DNA of 64,000 nucleotides, from NCBI RefSeq assembly GCF_003946345.1, contig NZ_RHNY01000013.1, positions 22,434 through 86,433 on the forward strand, given 5' to 3'. Below the pieces are notes generated by a model. That model was not told the DNA's origin. It saw only the letters and a program-made list of their open reading frames with translations, and searched no databases. Below are positions 25,104-33,789 of the stretch, in pieces. Each line of letters opens with the position of its first letter. The first letter of the stretch is position 1. Source of the stretch: Levilactobacillus tongjiangensis (GTDB lineage: Bacteria > Bacillota > Bacilli > Lactobacillales > Lactobacillaceae). A program made the position numbers and the translations under genes.

Positions 25104-25271
25104 TTGTAAGCCTAATGTTGAAAGCTTTGTATGTTAGTTAGGCTTGTTGTGACAACGATAGAGGTCTGAAAATTAAGAAACCACCCATTTTGAGCAAAAG
25201 TTGCTGCAATTAACCTGTTCGGGGTGTCGTACGTATGCTCTTCAGCGGCAATTATGCTAATGCAATCGTAG

Positions 25272-25453
25272 CCGGAGGTGGTCAGGGATGGCGCCCGCTG
25301 TGAAAGTGCTGTTAGCTGGCGTTTTCTCAGCCAGTTTACAGCACGGGCGACTTTGGAGACACGTGTTCTTCGTGGCTTCAAATCGAGCGAGAAGACGGGT
25401 GGTTTTCCAGTCTGAAGCGTCCCCACAGCGGGCAGAATCCCTGACCACCGGAG
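25272..25453 (-). repeat. core palindromic element, copy 10
   Basis: A minus-strand copy with arms CCGGAGGTGGTCAGGGAT and ATCCCTGACCACCGGAG (17 bases pairing with one slip), CGTCCCCACAGC at the right, and hairpin C AGCTGGC/GCCAGTT-like in the left half. It lies between MITE copy B and the SDR gene. Confidence 0.82.
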
Positions 25454-25517
25454 TGCGATCAATTTAGACTAATTTAGGAATACCAGTGATCAAGTGTAGC
25501 CAAAGAAGGCCAGGTTA

Positions 25518-26336
25518 CTAGTGCGTTTCAGCAAAACCACGGCGGCCACCTGGCTTGGGAATCTGGTTTTGCATCATGACGCTGAAACCACCATCAATGG
25601 CGATACCAGCAGCGTTAATGTAGCTGGACCGGTCACTGGCCAGGAAGAGAATGGCGTTGGCGATGTCTTCGGTCGTTCCAATTCGCTTGCTGGCGGTCAA
25701 CTCCTTGCGGCCATTTTCGACGGCGGGGTCGGCATAGAAGGCTGCCGACATGGGAGTCTTGACCAGGCAAGGTTCCAGCACGTTACTCCGAATGCCAAAC
25801 ATGCCCCATTCAGCGGCCACCTGTTTGGATAACATGTTCACGCCCGCCTTGCTGGTACTGTAGGCACCACTATAAGTTTCGGGGATGTCACTGGCCACCG
25901 TTGAGATGTGGACGAAGGTCCCGTGTTTTTGCGCGATCATCAGCTTACCAAATTCGTGGGTTACCAGGTAGTAGCCGTTAAGGTTAACGTCGAGTACTTG
26001 CTTCCACGTTTGATAATCTAAATCTTCTAATGGATCGAATTTCAGAATGCCTGCCGTGTTGATCACAACATCTACGCGGCCAAACGTATCCTTCACTTGA
26101 TCCACAGCACGTTGCACACTGGCTTCTTTCGTAACATCACAATTGACCGCTAGACCGGCGACGTGGTACGTGTTAATCAGGTCAGTCACGAGGGCGGCCG
26201 TTTTTTCCTGGTCCATATCGAGTGCAACGACCGTGGCTTTTTGCTCAGCCAAAGCCTCACAAATTTTGGTGCCCATACCACCAACGGCACCAGTAACGAC
26301 ACAAACTTTGTCTGCTAATCCTAACCATTCTGACAT
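25518..26336 (-). CDS. SDR family oxidoreductase
   Basis: A classical short-chain dehydrogenase of 272 residues. The cofactor motif is TGAVGGMGTKI with acidic D in VALDMD, which favours NAD. NTAGILKF, the active-site Ser in HISTVASD and YSTSKAG (YxxxK) follow. The C-terminus extends past the usual IDGGFSV by about 20 residues (MMQNQIPKPGGRRGFAETH). It lies 28 bases downstream of the aroE-like gene on the same strand and is probably co-transcribed with it under the divergent LysR regulator. The substrate is unknown; a role in quinate/shikimate-type hydroxyacid breakdown is an inference from context. Confidence 0.88.
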   Translation of the reverse strand: MSEWLGLADKVCVVTGAVGGMGTKICEALAEQKATVVALDMDQEKTAALVTDLINTYHVAGLAVNCDVTKEASVQRAVDQVKDTFGRVDVVINTAGILKFDPLEDLDYQTWKQVLDVNLNGYYLVTHEFGKLMIAQKHGTFVHISTVASDIPETYSGAYSTSKAGVNMLSKQVAAEWGMFGIRSNVLEPCLVKTPMSAAFYADPAVENGRKELTASKRIGTTEDIANAILFLASDRSSYINAAGIAIDGGFSVMMQNQIPKPGGRRGFAETH

Positions 26337-26364
26337 GTTAAATTCCTCCTATAAGCTTAATTTC

Positions 26365-27204
26365 TTAATTCTGGGGCATCTTCTGACCAGTCCAGAGTTT
26401 GAATGCCGCGGCACCTTGGTTGTATAGCATACCTTGCCCGTTCAAAACGTGAGCGACACCAGCTTGTTGCGCAACTCGCATGAGCTTCGTGACGCTGGGG
26501 GCGTAGACGGTATCGAAGACTGTCATGTTGGTGTGAAACCAGTTAGGTTCATCGACTAGGGAGCGGTCGACCAGTTGGCCCATGCCCAGATCCGTGGCGT
26601 CCGCGTACACGTCACTAGTCTGCAGGGCTTTATGAAATTGTTCCCGGTCTTCCAATGGGTAAAAACTTGCCCGGCAGTCGGTTTGATCGTTGATGATCTG
26701 GACGATGTGTTTGGCGTTTTTGACCGAAGCATCGTTGATATTAAAGACGTTCAGGGTCTTGAGGCCGGCGAGGGCGGACTGGATGGCGATGGGGGTGCCC
26801 GCGCCTCCAACTCCGGCCAACGTCATGGTTTGGTTCCGCAAGCCGACGCCGTTGTCCTGGAGGGCGGCCACAAAGCCAGTACCATCGGTCGTATAGCCGG
26901 TCAGCTCACCATTATGGTTCACGACAGTATTGACCGCGCCAACTAGCTGGGCCGTCTGGTCGAGGTGGTCCAGCAAAGGAATGATGGCTTGTTTAAACGG
27001 CATGGAAATACTAGCGCCTAGCATATTAAACGCACGAATTGCGTTGACGGCGTCCTTTAGCTGAGTAGGTGCAACGTCAAAGGCCAAAAATCTAGCATTG
27101 ATATTAGCTTTGGCGAAGGCGGCGTTGTGCATGGTGGGTGACTGTGAGTGGCCAGCAGGGTGAGCAATTAAGCCAACTAGCCGCGTATGTCCATCAATTT
27201 CCAT
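26365..27204 (-). CDS. shikimate/quinate dehydrogenase family protein
   Basis: A 279-residue NAD(P)-dependent enzyme of the AroE family, which oxidises or reduces shikimate or quinate. The substrate site HPAGHSQSPTMHN (SxS motif region), the catalytic Lys in ISMPFKQ, NTVVN and TTDGTGF, and the nucleotide-binding GVGGAGTPIAIQ are all present. After the beta strand the sequence is NVFNIND, with no clear NADP-type arginine, so NAD use and a catabolic role are plausible. AGGAGG precedes the ATG. With the SDR gene and a divergent LysR gene it looks like a catabolic operon rather than the aromatic biosynthesis aroE. Confidence 0.85.
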   Translation of the reverse strand: MEIDGHTRLVGLIAHPAGHSQSPTMHNAAFAKANINARFLAFDVAPTQLKDAVNAIRAFNMLGASISMPFKQAIIPLLDHLDQTAQLVGAVNTVVNHNGELTGYTTDGTGFVAALQDNGVGLRNQTMTLAGVGGAGTPIAIQSALAGLKTLNVFNINDASVKNAKHIVQIINDQTDCRASFYPLEDREQFHKALQTSDVYADATDLGMGQLVDRSLVDEPNWFHTNMTVFDTVYAPSVTKLMRVAQQAGVAHVLNGQGMLYNQGAAAFKLWTGQKMPQN

Positions 27205-27307
27205 AAAATTACCTCCTATAGCTTATGTATGTAATTTTAAAAGATGCTGATTATTCCTATCACACTTAATGCTAGAAGGCTTGATTAGAAATTACCAATA
27301 CTGATTG

Positions 27308-27347
27308 CTATTTCACCTATAGCGTGAGACTATAGATTGTGAAATAG
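27308..27347. promoter_or_regulatory. nested palindromic operator between aroE-like and lysR genes
   Basis: An outer inverted repeat CTATTTCAC (27308-27316) and GTGAAATAG (27339-27347) encloses CTATAG-N7-CTATAG (27317-27335). The inner part fits the T-N11-A form of LysR-type boxes. It lies 11 bases before the regulator ribosome site and so could serve both divergent promoters. Confidence 0.6.
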
Positions 27348-27364
27348 AGAACAGAGGGATGCCA

Positions 27365-28252
27365 ATGAATCTAAATCAATTACGGTATTTTGCGTGTGTG
27401 GGACGGTTGCAAAGCTACACGCAGGCGGCCAATGAGTTGCACGTCAGCCAACCGAGCCTGACCAACGCTGTGCACCGGTTGGAAACGGAACTCAACCTGA
27501 CACTCTTCACTCATCGGGGTCGGCACATTACGTTGACCGCTACCGGTCATGCGCTTTTACAGGTGGTACAAACAACGCTGACCACACTCGACAATGGAGT
27601 GGCGGCCGTGATAGCGGCGGACTCGCAACAGCCGATTAAAATCCGGGTTGGCTGCATTCCCACTGTTATTGGGACGTATTTACCGAAGATTTTACATGAA
27701 TTTGAGCAAGCCCACACCCGCCAAATTACCTTTGAACTCCACAGTGTAACTACGGAGCGCGTGTTACGGGGACTTGCAGCTAAAACATTGGATCTAGGGA
27801 TTGCCGCCGTCGATGGTCGGCGACCGGGTGTCTTGTATCATCCGTTGTTGAAGCAACCCTTTATCGTGGTTGTAGCGCCCAACCATCCGTTGGCCCACCG
27901 ACCACAATTGACGTTGACCGACTTGTTGCCTTACGAGGTGCTCACGTATACGCCGGATTTATTGATTGGGCAGAAGGTTCAGCGAACGCTGACACGGCAA
28001 GGGATAAGTGATCAATTGGATTTGAAGGCTGTTTATCCCGATGAGATTTCCATTGCGGGGATGGTGCAGTCGTCGACGGCGGTGGGGTTGGTAGCCGATA
28101 CCCTCTATTTGGAGGCGTTTGACTTGGTGAAAGTTCCTGTGGCGGTTCCAGAAGACCTCCGGGTAATCTACGCCATGTATCGAGCGGACAATCCCCAGCA
28201 CGCGTATTTGGCCGAACTCTTTAAGTTATTTGGTCAGCAAAAAAGAAAATAA
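27365..28252 (+). CDS. LysR family transcriptional regulator
   Basis: A 295-residue regulator. The N-terminal winged helix-turn-helix is NLNQLRYFACVGRLQSYTQAANELHVSQPSLTNAVHRLETELNLTLFTHRGRHITLT, followed by the effector-binding fold from about residue 90 (IRVGCIPTVIGTYLPKIL). ATG 27365 is six bases after GAGGG; ATG 27359 abuts it. It is divergent from the aroE-like/SDR pair with a palindromic operator between them, so it probably activates those genes in response to a hydroxyaromatic or alicyclic acid. The effector is an inference. Confidence 0.9.
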   Translation: MNLNQLRYFACVGRLQSYTQAANELHVSQPSLTNAVHRLETELNLTLFTHRGRHITLTATGHALLQVVQTTLTTLDNGVAAVIAADSQQPIKIRVGCIPTVIGTYLPKILHEFEQAHTRQITFELHSVTTERVLRGLAAKTLDLGIAAVDGRRPGVLYHPLLKQPFIVVVAPNHPLAHRPQLTLTDLLPYEVLTYTPDLLIGQKVQRTLTRQGISDQLDLKAVYPDEISIAGMVQSSTAVGLVADTLYLEAFDLVKVPVAVPEDLRVIYAMYRADNPQHAYLAELFKLFGQQKRK

Positions 28253-28322
28253 AATGTTGCTTCCATCGAACGAGCAAGTACGCTAAAATAGCGGATAAGC
28301 TTAATCAGAAAGGGGCCTTCCT

Positions 28323-30041
28323 ATGCCAAACACAACCATGATCGATTCGCCTTCGTTTTACGCGAACCCAGACCGCAACGTTGCCGTTTTAAACTACAAT
28401 GCCCACTTTATTACAAGTATTTTTGACCTCGTAAATAGTGAGGAATTGATTGCGTTTGTTCGTTTATTCTTGAACCAACAGCGCGATAAGGTCCCAGTCG
28501 ATGCCGACCCCGTCACGACCTTTAACCTAGCGACGCCAGAAACTTATATGGACGTAGTCAAGGCCATTTTGACGGACCAAGTGACCGCGTACCAGCCCTT
28601 CAAGACGGCCGAAATTTTGGCCAGCGTTGAGGACCTGTACACGTATTACCGGACGTACCTACGAATCTCACTAATGACGGCCCACGAGAATAACGTTGTC
28701 GCCAGTGAGTTCATGTCCATTGATCAAAATTTTAACGATTTAGTGATCCGGTTATACCGAGCCATTGAGGAAAAATTAAAGGGCCATGCGAACCACGTTT
28801 ACCGTGAAGTCAACGCTGGGACTAACGGCACGTTGTTACTACGGGAAGTTGCGTGGCCATTGCCAACTGGCTACGAGGCCCTTAAGGACATCCATTTTAT
28901 TAGTCGGATGATGTTACAACCACCAATGATGCTCCATACGAAGAGTAATAAGCGCAAGGGCCTCTTCACAGCGACGCAGACGAATCCCTTGGAAAACTTT
29001 AAGGGAACTGAACGTGACTGGTTGTGTTATCCAGCTAAGATTGGCGAGAGCCTGGCCTACATTTACTTCCACAGAGACTATTTGGCGTCGGGAATTGCCC
29101 TAGCTAATCTTTTTCAGATGGCAGACACTGAGGAAATCTCGGGGCAGCAGCCGGATCTCATCTTATTGTTTGGGACGCCGGGAGTGGTGAGTGACGATCA
29201 TCCAGAAAACGGCCACTACTACTACGATCAAACGAATGGGTTTTACGTGGGGCAGATTCCTTACAACGACCAGACAACTTACTTCGGTTACATGAAGAAA
29301 ATGTGTCTGACACTGCACAACCTCCACATGATTGCTGAGCAGAAGTTACCAATTCACGGCTCGATGGTTCGCATCACTTTTGCCAACGGTCAAACGAAGA
29401 CGGTGGTTTTCTTTGGGGATTCCGGTGCTGGGAAGTCTGAATCCATTGAAGCTTTGCAGGCGGTGGCCGATGATCAGATTGCTAATATTGAAACGATTTT
29501 TGATGACATGGGTAGCTTCACGTTAGAGGACGACCACTTGTACGCGCAGGGCACCGAAACCGGGGCCTTTGTCCGATTGGATGACTTGAGCAGTGAGGTA
29601 GCTTTCAACAACATGGACCGCGGAATCTATATGAATCCGGAACAAAAGAATGCACGAGTCATCATTCCAGCGAACACTTGGCCCCGGGTCGTGGCGCACC
29701 ATGAAATCGATATGTGGGTCTACGCCAACAACTATGACGATGCAATTGGGGTTCATCGTTTTGAAGATCAGGCTACGGCCAAGGCCACCTTTGTTGCCGG
29801 CAAACGTTGTGCTTTAGGAACGACTGATGAAGTGGGGATGAGTACCACCTTCTTTGCCAATCCGTTCGGACCCGTACAGGAGCAGGCGGCGACACAACCA
29901 ATTATTGATGCCGTCTTCGACCGGTTATTTGCGGATGACGTTTACGTTGGTGAAATCTTCACGCATCTGGGTAGCGACAAGTCACAGGCTAATCTCAATG
30001 CTTCCGCCCATAAATTACTCCAAGAGTTGCTTAAGTTGTAG
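28323..30041 (+). CDS. PEP carboxykinase/HPr kinase-like P-loop protein, unknown function
   Basis: A 572-residue soluble protein. The C-terminal third has the P-loop FFGDSGAGKSES (near residue 360), close to HPr kinase/phosphorylase and PEPCK nucleotide sites. It is followed by IETIFDDMGSFTLEDDHLYAQGTETGAFVRLDDL, which supplies candidate metal-binding Asp residues. The N-terminal 350 residues (for example FNLATPETYMDVVKAIL and ENGHYYYDQTNGFYVGQIPYND) match no family I can name. Such proteins are often annotated as PEPCK in lactobacilli, but the usual PEPCK substrate motifs are not evident. It is monocistronic, with a core element 11 bases after the stop. Confidence 0.75.
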   Translation: MPNTTMIDSPSFYANPDRNVAVLNYNAHFITSIFDLVNSEELIAFVRLFLNQQRDKVPVDADPVTTFNLATPETYMDVVKAILTDQVTAYQPFKTAEILASVEDLYTYYRTYLRISLMTAHENNVVASEFMSIDQNFNDLVIRLYRAIEEKLKGHANHVYREVNAGTNGTLLLREVAWPLPTGYEALKDIHFISRMMLQPPMMLHTKSNKRKGLFTATQTNPLENFKGTERDWLCYPAKIGESLAYIYFHRDYLASGIALANLFQMADTEEISGQQPDLILLFGTPGVVSDDHPENGHYYYDQTNGFYVGQIPYNDQTTYFGYMKKMCLTLHNLHMIAEQKLPIHGSMVRITFANGQTKTVVFFGDSGAGKSESIEALQAVADDQIANIETIFDDMGSFTLEDDHLYAQGTETGAFVRLDDLSSEVAFNNMDRGIYMNPEQKNARVIIPANTWPRVVAHHEIDMWVYANNYDDAIGVHRFEDQATAKATFVAGKRCALGTTDEVGMSTTFFANPFGPVQEQAATQPIIDAVFDRLFADDVYVGEIFTHLGSDKSQANLNASAHKLLQELLKL

Positions 30042-30051
30042 AGCGTTTCCG

Positions 30052-30230
30052 CGCACTGCGGTAGCCTGAAGTTACGCTTGCTGTGGGGACGCTCCAGCCA
30101 AAGGACGGGCTTCCCGCTCGATTTGAAGCCACGAAATTCACGCGTCTGCAAAGTCGCCCATGGCCTAGGCTAGTAAAACACTAGCCAAAGCCATTTTCAC
30201 AGCAAACTCCACTTCAGGCCACCTCCGGTT
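30052..30230 (+). repeat. core palindromic element, copy 11
   Basis: The outer arms include GCCTGAAGT and ACTTCAGGC. CTGTGGGGACGCTCCAGCC and hairpin C (GCTAG..CTAGC) are present. It starts 11 bases past the P-loop gene stop. Confidence 0.8.
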
Positions 30231-30462
30231 TAGGTGAGCGGTACGAATTTTATGTTGAGGTGTTCGCATTATCCGTGGTATTTGTGGCAGATCAGCTGGT
30301 TCTAATTAGGCTTTATGGTAAGTTTGTTTAATGCAAGCGGTCTATGAATAGGAGGCTAGGCGTGAAAGCGTTGTGAGCCAAGCTTGTAGGTTCAAGAATT
30401 CTAGCGCTGTCCTTGTATCAGTTCCAGTTGATAACGGTTGTTGCTGTTTTTATCCGTCTAAG

Positions 30463-30550
30463 TCGGAGGCGGCCAGGGCTGGGCCTGGCTTCAAATCGAG
30501 CGAGAAGCCCGGTTCTCTCCCCACAGCAGGGCCCACCCCTGGCCGCCGGA
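30463..30550 (-). repeat. core palindromic element, copy 12 (88-bp deletion form)
   Basis: Only the outer arms (GGCGGCCAGGGCTGGGCC and GGGCCCACCCCTGGCCGCC) and one inner segment (GCTTCAAATCGAGCGAGAAGCC plus TCCCCACAGC) remain. The central half is deleted while the arms are kept. The stretch 30231-30462 shows nothing I can support. Confidence 0.72.
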
Positions 30551-30572
30551 GCGCAAACGATATAAGATAAAA

Positions 30573-30615
30573 AAAGGGATTACGCAGGCCATCAACTGGC
30601 ACGCGTAATCCCTTT
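30573..30615 (-). terminator. terminator of the acd-etfBA operon
   Basis: AAAGGGATTACGC and GCGTAATCCCTTT form a 13-base perfect stem just beyond the etfA stop, with T-run on the minus strand. Confidence 0.88.
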
Positions 30616-30628
30616 AAAATTGAAAAAT

Positions 30629-31594
30629 TTAGTTAAATTGGGCGAGTAATGCAGTCATGAATGTTTGAGCATCACCCACGTAGCCGTAATCAGCAACGTC
30701 GAAAATTGGTGCGTCGGGATCGGAGTTAACCGCTACAATCGTCTTAGCGTCCTGCATCCCAACCAAGAATTGGACGGCCCCACTGATTCCGAAGTTGATA
30801 ATCAATTCGGGATGGATGGTGTTCCCACTCTGGCCGATTTGATCGTCATGGGTGAACCGGTCTTGATCGGTCAATGGCCGGGAGACCCCAATCCGCCCAC
30901 CTAATTTTTCGGCTAATTGGGTGGCGTGGTTGACCATGGCGGCACTAGCCGCACCACGGCCCAGTGCGACGACGCGACTGGCATCGCCAACTGTCGTGGC
31001 AGTGTTAACGACTGGTGTTGCCGCAGTCACTTGTAACCGGTCAACCGGGTGGAAGGTGACCGTCGTGGTCGTGACTTCAGCGGTACCAGCAGCTTCTTCG
31101 GCAACGAAGGTGTTGGGCCGTACCGTGACCATTTGTGGTCGACGTTCGGGGATGGTAATCTCACACATAATGTTGTCCCCGTAGGAAGGCTTCACGGCAA
31201 TTAACGTTTCACCATCGTAGCGTAAGCCCAATGCATCGGCGGTGAGCCCGGTCTGCAGTTTTGCCTGTAAACGGGGAGCAATCGAGCGACCCGTGATGGT
31301 GGCACCGAAGAGAATACCGTTAGGGTGATAGGTTTCAACTAGCTGTTGAAGGGCATCGGCGTGTTCAGCGTCGGTAGCTGTTGGGAACCGGTCATCCCGA
31401 ACGACCCGGATTTCATCGGGACCGTAGGGGGTTAATTCGTCTTCCAAATGGTCCGCCGTCGCTTCTAACAAGATGACAACGGTTTTGAAACTGTTACCGG
31501 CTAAGTCACGCGCTTTAGTAATCAGTTGTTGGGTAGTGGGTTCAATGTGGTCTAAGCGGCGTTCCGCAATGACCCATAATTCTGGTTTTGACAT
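30629..31594 (-). CDS. etfA: electron transfer flavoprotein, alpha subunit
   Basis: FAD-binding subunit of the ETF heterodimer, 321 residues. The C-terminal domain shows the ETF-alpha signature: VALGRGA, LGGRIGVSRPLTDQDRF, DDQIGQSGNTIHPELIINFGISGAVQFLVGMQDAKTIVAVNSDPDAPIFDVADYGYVGD. It accepts electrons from the acyl-CoA dehydrogenase encoded two genes upstream. It lies 13 bases after etfB and ends at a strong terminator. ETF genes are uncommon in fermentative lactobacilli. Confidence 0.95.
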   Translation of the reverse strand: MSKPELWVIAERRLDHIEPTTQQLITKARDLAGNSFKTVVILLEATADHLEDELTPYGPDEIRVVRDDRFPTATDAEHADALQQLVETYHPNGILFGATITGRSIAPRLQAKLQTGLTADALGLRYDGETLIAVKPSYGDNIMCEITIPERRPQMVTVRPNTFVAEEAAGTAEVTTTTVTFHPVDRLQVTAATPVVNTATTVGDASRVVALGRGAASAAMVNHATQLAEKLGGRIGVSRPLTDQDRFTHDDQIGQSGNTIHPELIINFGISGAVQFLVGMQDAKTIVAVNSDPDAPIFDVADYGYVGDAQTFMTALLAQFN

Positions 31595-31607
31595 AGCAGA
31601 TTCCTCC

Positions 31608-32396
31608 TTAGATTAATTGATGTTCTTTCAAGGCCTTGATCAGCTGGCTGGCAGCCTCGCTCGGTGTGCCAGTGAGGGGTGTCAATTCACGCTTGACAGG
31701 TTCCGGTGCATAGACCTTGGTCACAACAGTTGGTGAACCTGATTGACCCAGCCGGGTATCATCCAAGTCGAGGTCATCATGGTGCCATACGGTTAGTGGC
31801 TTTTCAAAGCTCAGTTGAATGTTGCGGGGCGTGGGGTAACGGGGTGTGTTCAATTCACTCCGGACGCTGACTACGGCCGGTAGTTGGGCCACTAATGTTT
31901 GCTTGGTGTCTTCGAGTAGACGTTCAGCAGTGACTTCGTTGGGACCACTCATCCGCAGGCTAGCCGCATAGGTGATTTGTGGCTGGTTGAGAAACTCAGC
32001 CACGATGGGACCCACTTGACCGGTATCAGCATCGACGGCTTGACGACCGAAGAGAATCAGGTCGGCGTCACCGATCTTCTTCAAGGCTTGGGCAATAACG
32101 TAACCAGTGGCCAGGGTATCGGCTCCAGCAAAGGCGCGGTCGGAGAGGAGGTAACCGGAGTCAGCTCCCATGGCCATGCCTTCACGCACGGATTCAGCGT
32201 AGTCATCGGGACCCATGGTTAGTAGAGCCACTTCAGCGCCGGTAGTGTCCTTTAGATTCAAGGCCAGTTCAACGGCATTCTTATCAAATGGATTCATCAC
32301 ACCAGCTAAGCCACGACGATCCAGGTTATGCGTCACTGGGTCGATCTTGACGTTGTTGGTTTCAGGAACTTGTTTAATGCAAACCACAATTTTCAT
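31608..32396 (-). CDS. etfB: electron transfer flavoprotein, beta subunit
   Basis: Nucleotide-binding (AMP or second FAD) subunit of ETF, 262 residues. Signatures are MKIVVCIKQVPETNNVKIDPVTHNLDR, MNPFDKNAVELALNLKD, GPDDYAESVREGMAMGAD and DLILFGRQAVDADTGQVGPIVAEFL. The tail is helical. It lies between acd (11-base gap) and etfA (13-base gap). Bifurcating and non-bifurcating types cannot be separated with certainty by eye. Confidence 0.95.
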   Translation of the reverse strand: MKIVVCIKQVPETNNVKIDPVTHNLDRRGLAGVMNPFDKNAVELALNLKDTTGAEVALLTMGPDDYAESVREGMAMGADSGYLLSDRAFAGADTLATGYVIAQALKKIGDADLILFGRQAVDADTGQVGPIVAEFLNQPQITYAASLRMSGPNEVTAERLLEDTKQTLVAQLPAVVSVRSELNTPRYPTPRNIQLSFEKPLTVWHHDDLDLDDTRLGQSGSPTVVTKVYAPEPVKRELTPLTGTPSEAASQLIKALKEHQLI

Positions 32397-32407
32397 GGGG
32401 AAACCTC

Positions 32408-33529
32408 CTATTTGTTAAATTCAGCTTTGGCGATGGCGGACCGCATCTTTTCAACGGTTCCTTCAGCAATTTCCATTGCCCGGGCGTCCCGAATTAGGTG
32501 CTCAACGGGGTATTCTCGACTATAGCCGTAACCAGCTAGAATCTGGAGGGTGTCGTCGCCGGCACTGACAGCAGCCCGTGAACCATGAGCCTTGGCCATA
32601 GCTGCTTCTTCGCTATATGGTTGGCCAGCTGCCTTCAATTGTGCAGCTTTTTGGTAAAGTAGTTTCGTTGTTTCTTTTCGCATAGCGATGTCGGCAACCT
32701 TGCGATGCGTAACCTGCAGGTCGGTCAGTGGTGTATCGCCAGCCTTCCGTTCCTTAGCGTAGTCGGTCGCAATCTTTAAATCGTGTTCCATGATGCCCGT
32801 TAACACGGCACCCATCAAGATACGGGCGTCATCGTGAGCAGAATCACCAATAATACCACCGTCGCCAACCTTACCCAGCAAATGATCATCATCTACAATG
32901 ATGTGATCCATCACAATTTCACCAACTGGGGTGCCTTTGAGGCCGAGGAAGTCTTCCCGTTTACCAAAGGAAAAACCGGGCATGTCCTGATCAACTACGA
33001 ATACGGAGAGTTCTTTAGGGGCCGTCTTAACTAGGACGCAGTAGACCTGAGCCAGGCCACCGTTTGTGATCATGATTTTGTCACCGGTGATGACCCAGTG
33101 GTCGCCCTCGCGGGTAGCAGTTGAGCCGATTCCCATTGGATTGGAACCACCACTGGCTTCCGTCATGGAGAAAGCAAAAATCCGGTCAGTAGCTGAAGGG
33201 AGCAGCGCCTTCTGTAAGGCGGGAGTCCCATATTTGAGAATCTGATCAATTGTTTTGAAGTGACCTTCCAGAGTCACAGCCGTGCTGGCGTTCCCCCGGG
33301 CAATGTGGTTTAACACATCAGCGGTGACTTCAGGTCCGAAGCCGGCGCCACCAAATTCTTGTGGGAGCATAATGCCTAAGAAGCCAGTGTTCGTTAGTTT
33401 TTGGATGAAGCCAGCGGGAAAGTCACCGGCCTTATCCATGGGCATATCCTGGGGACTAATTTCCCGTTCCGTATAGTCGTCGACCATTTGTAACAGGAGC
33501 TTCTCTGCGGCAGCAGTTGTAGATGGCAT
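32408..33529 (-). CDS. acyl-CoA dehydrogenase
   Basis: A FAD enzyme of 373 residues that makes or reduces the alpha-beta double bond of acyl-CoA, passing electrons to or from ETF. Family landmarks are FAFSMTEASGGSNPMGIGSTATREGDHWVITGDKIMITNGG, LGLKGTPVGEIVMD, and QILAGYGYSREYPVEHLIRDARAMEIAEGT with the catalytic Glu in IAEGT. It is the first gene of an operon with etfB and etfA. No CoA transferase, hydratase or thiolase is nearby, so the acyl substrate is not evident. It could act as an enoyl-CoA reductase using a CoA ester made elsewhere. Confidence 0.93.
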   Translation of the reverse strand: MPSTTAAAEKLLLQMVDDYTEREISPQDMPMDKAGDFPAGFIQKLTNTGFLGIMLPQEFGGAGFGPEVTADVLNHIARGNASTAVTLEGHFKTIDQILKYGTPALQKALLPSATDRIFAFSMTEASGGSNPMGIGSTATREGDHWVITGDKIMITNGGLAQVYCVLVKTAPKELSVFVVDQDMPGFSFGKREDFLGLKGTPVGEIVMDHIIVDDDHLLGKVGDGGIIGDSAHDDARILMGAVLTGIMEHDLKIATDYAKERKAGDTPLTDLQVTHRKVADIAMRKETTKLLYQKAAQLKAAGQPYSEEAAMAKAHGSRAAVSAGDDTLQILAGYGYSREYPVEHLIRDARAMEIAEGTVEKMRSAIAKAEFNK

Positions 33530-33600
33530 AAAAAAATTCCTCCTTATTCAAAACGTTATTAATTGTGTAAAGTTGAACTATTCGGTATGAGTATAACTAA

Positions 33601-33614
33601 TTATCAAATGATAA
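33601..33614. promoter_or_regulatory. palindromic operator candidate upstream of acd
   Basis: TTATCA-AA-TGATAA, a perfect inverted repeat, lies 72 bases before the acd start and just upstream of a minus-strand -10-like TATACT (33590s). This is a typical repressor position. The regulator is unknown. Confidence 0.45.
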
Positions 33615-33703
33615 GTCCAGTGAAAATGGTTTATTTTTACATATTTTCTAATTCCAAAATTATATATCTGTGATTCTATTTATAGGTTAAAATGGTAAAA
33701 ACG

Positions 33704-33721
33704 TTAGAAAAATTTTACTAA
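33704..33721. promoter_or_regulatory. GalR-type operator candidate upstream of galM
   Basis: TTAGAAAAATTTTACTAA is an imperfect palindrome that shares TTTTACTAA with the perfect site in front of galK (39424-39439). A -10-like TATACA lies near 33750. Confidence 0.5.
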
Positions 33722-33789
33722 AATGTTGGCCTTTAGAGCCCGAGTATTATACAATGAAACCGGATTCTTTTTTTGGAGGTGTGATTCAC

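Noticed and set aside
28323..30041. Gene as genuine pckA for gluconeogenesis
   Set aside because: The P-loop form and the unrecognised N-terminal 350 residues do not support the usual PEPCK substrate site, so I left the function open.
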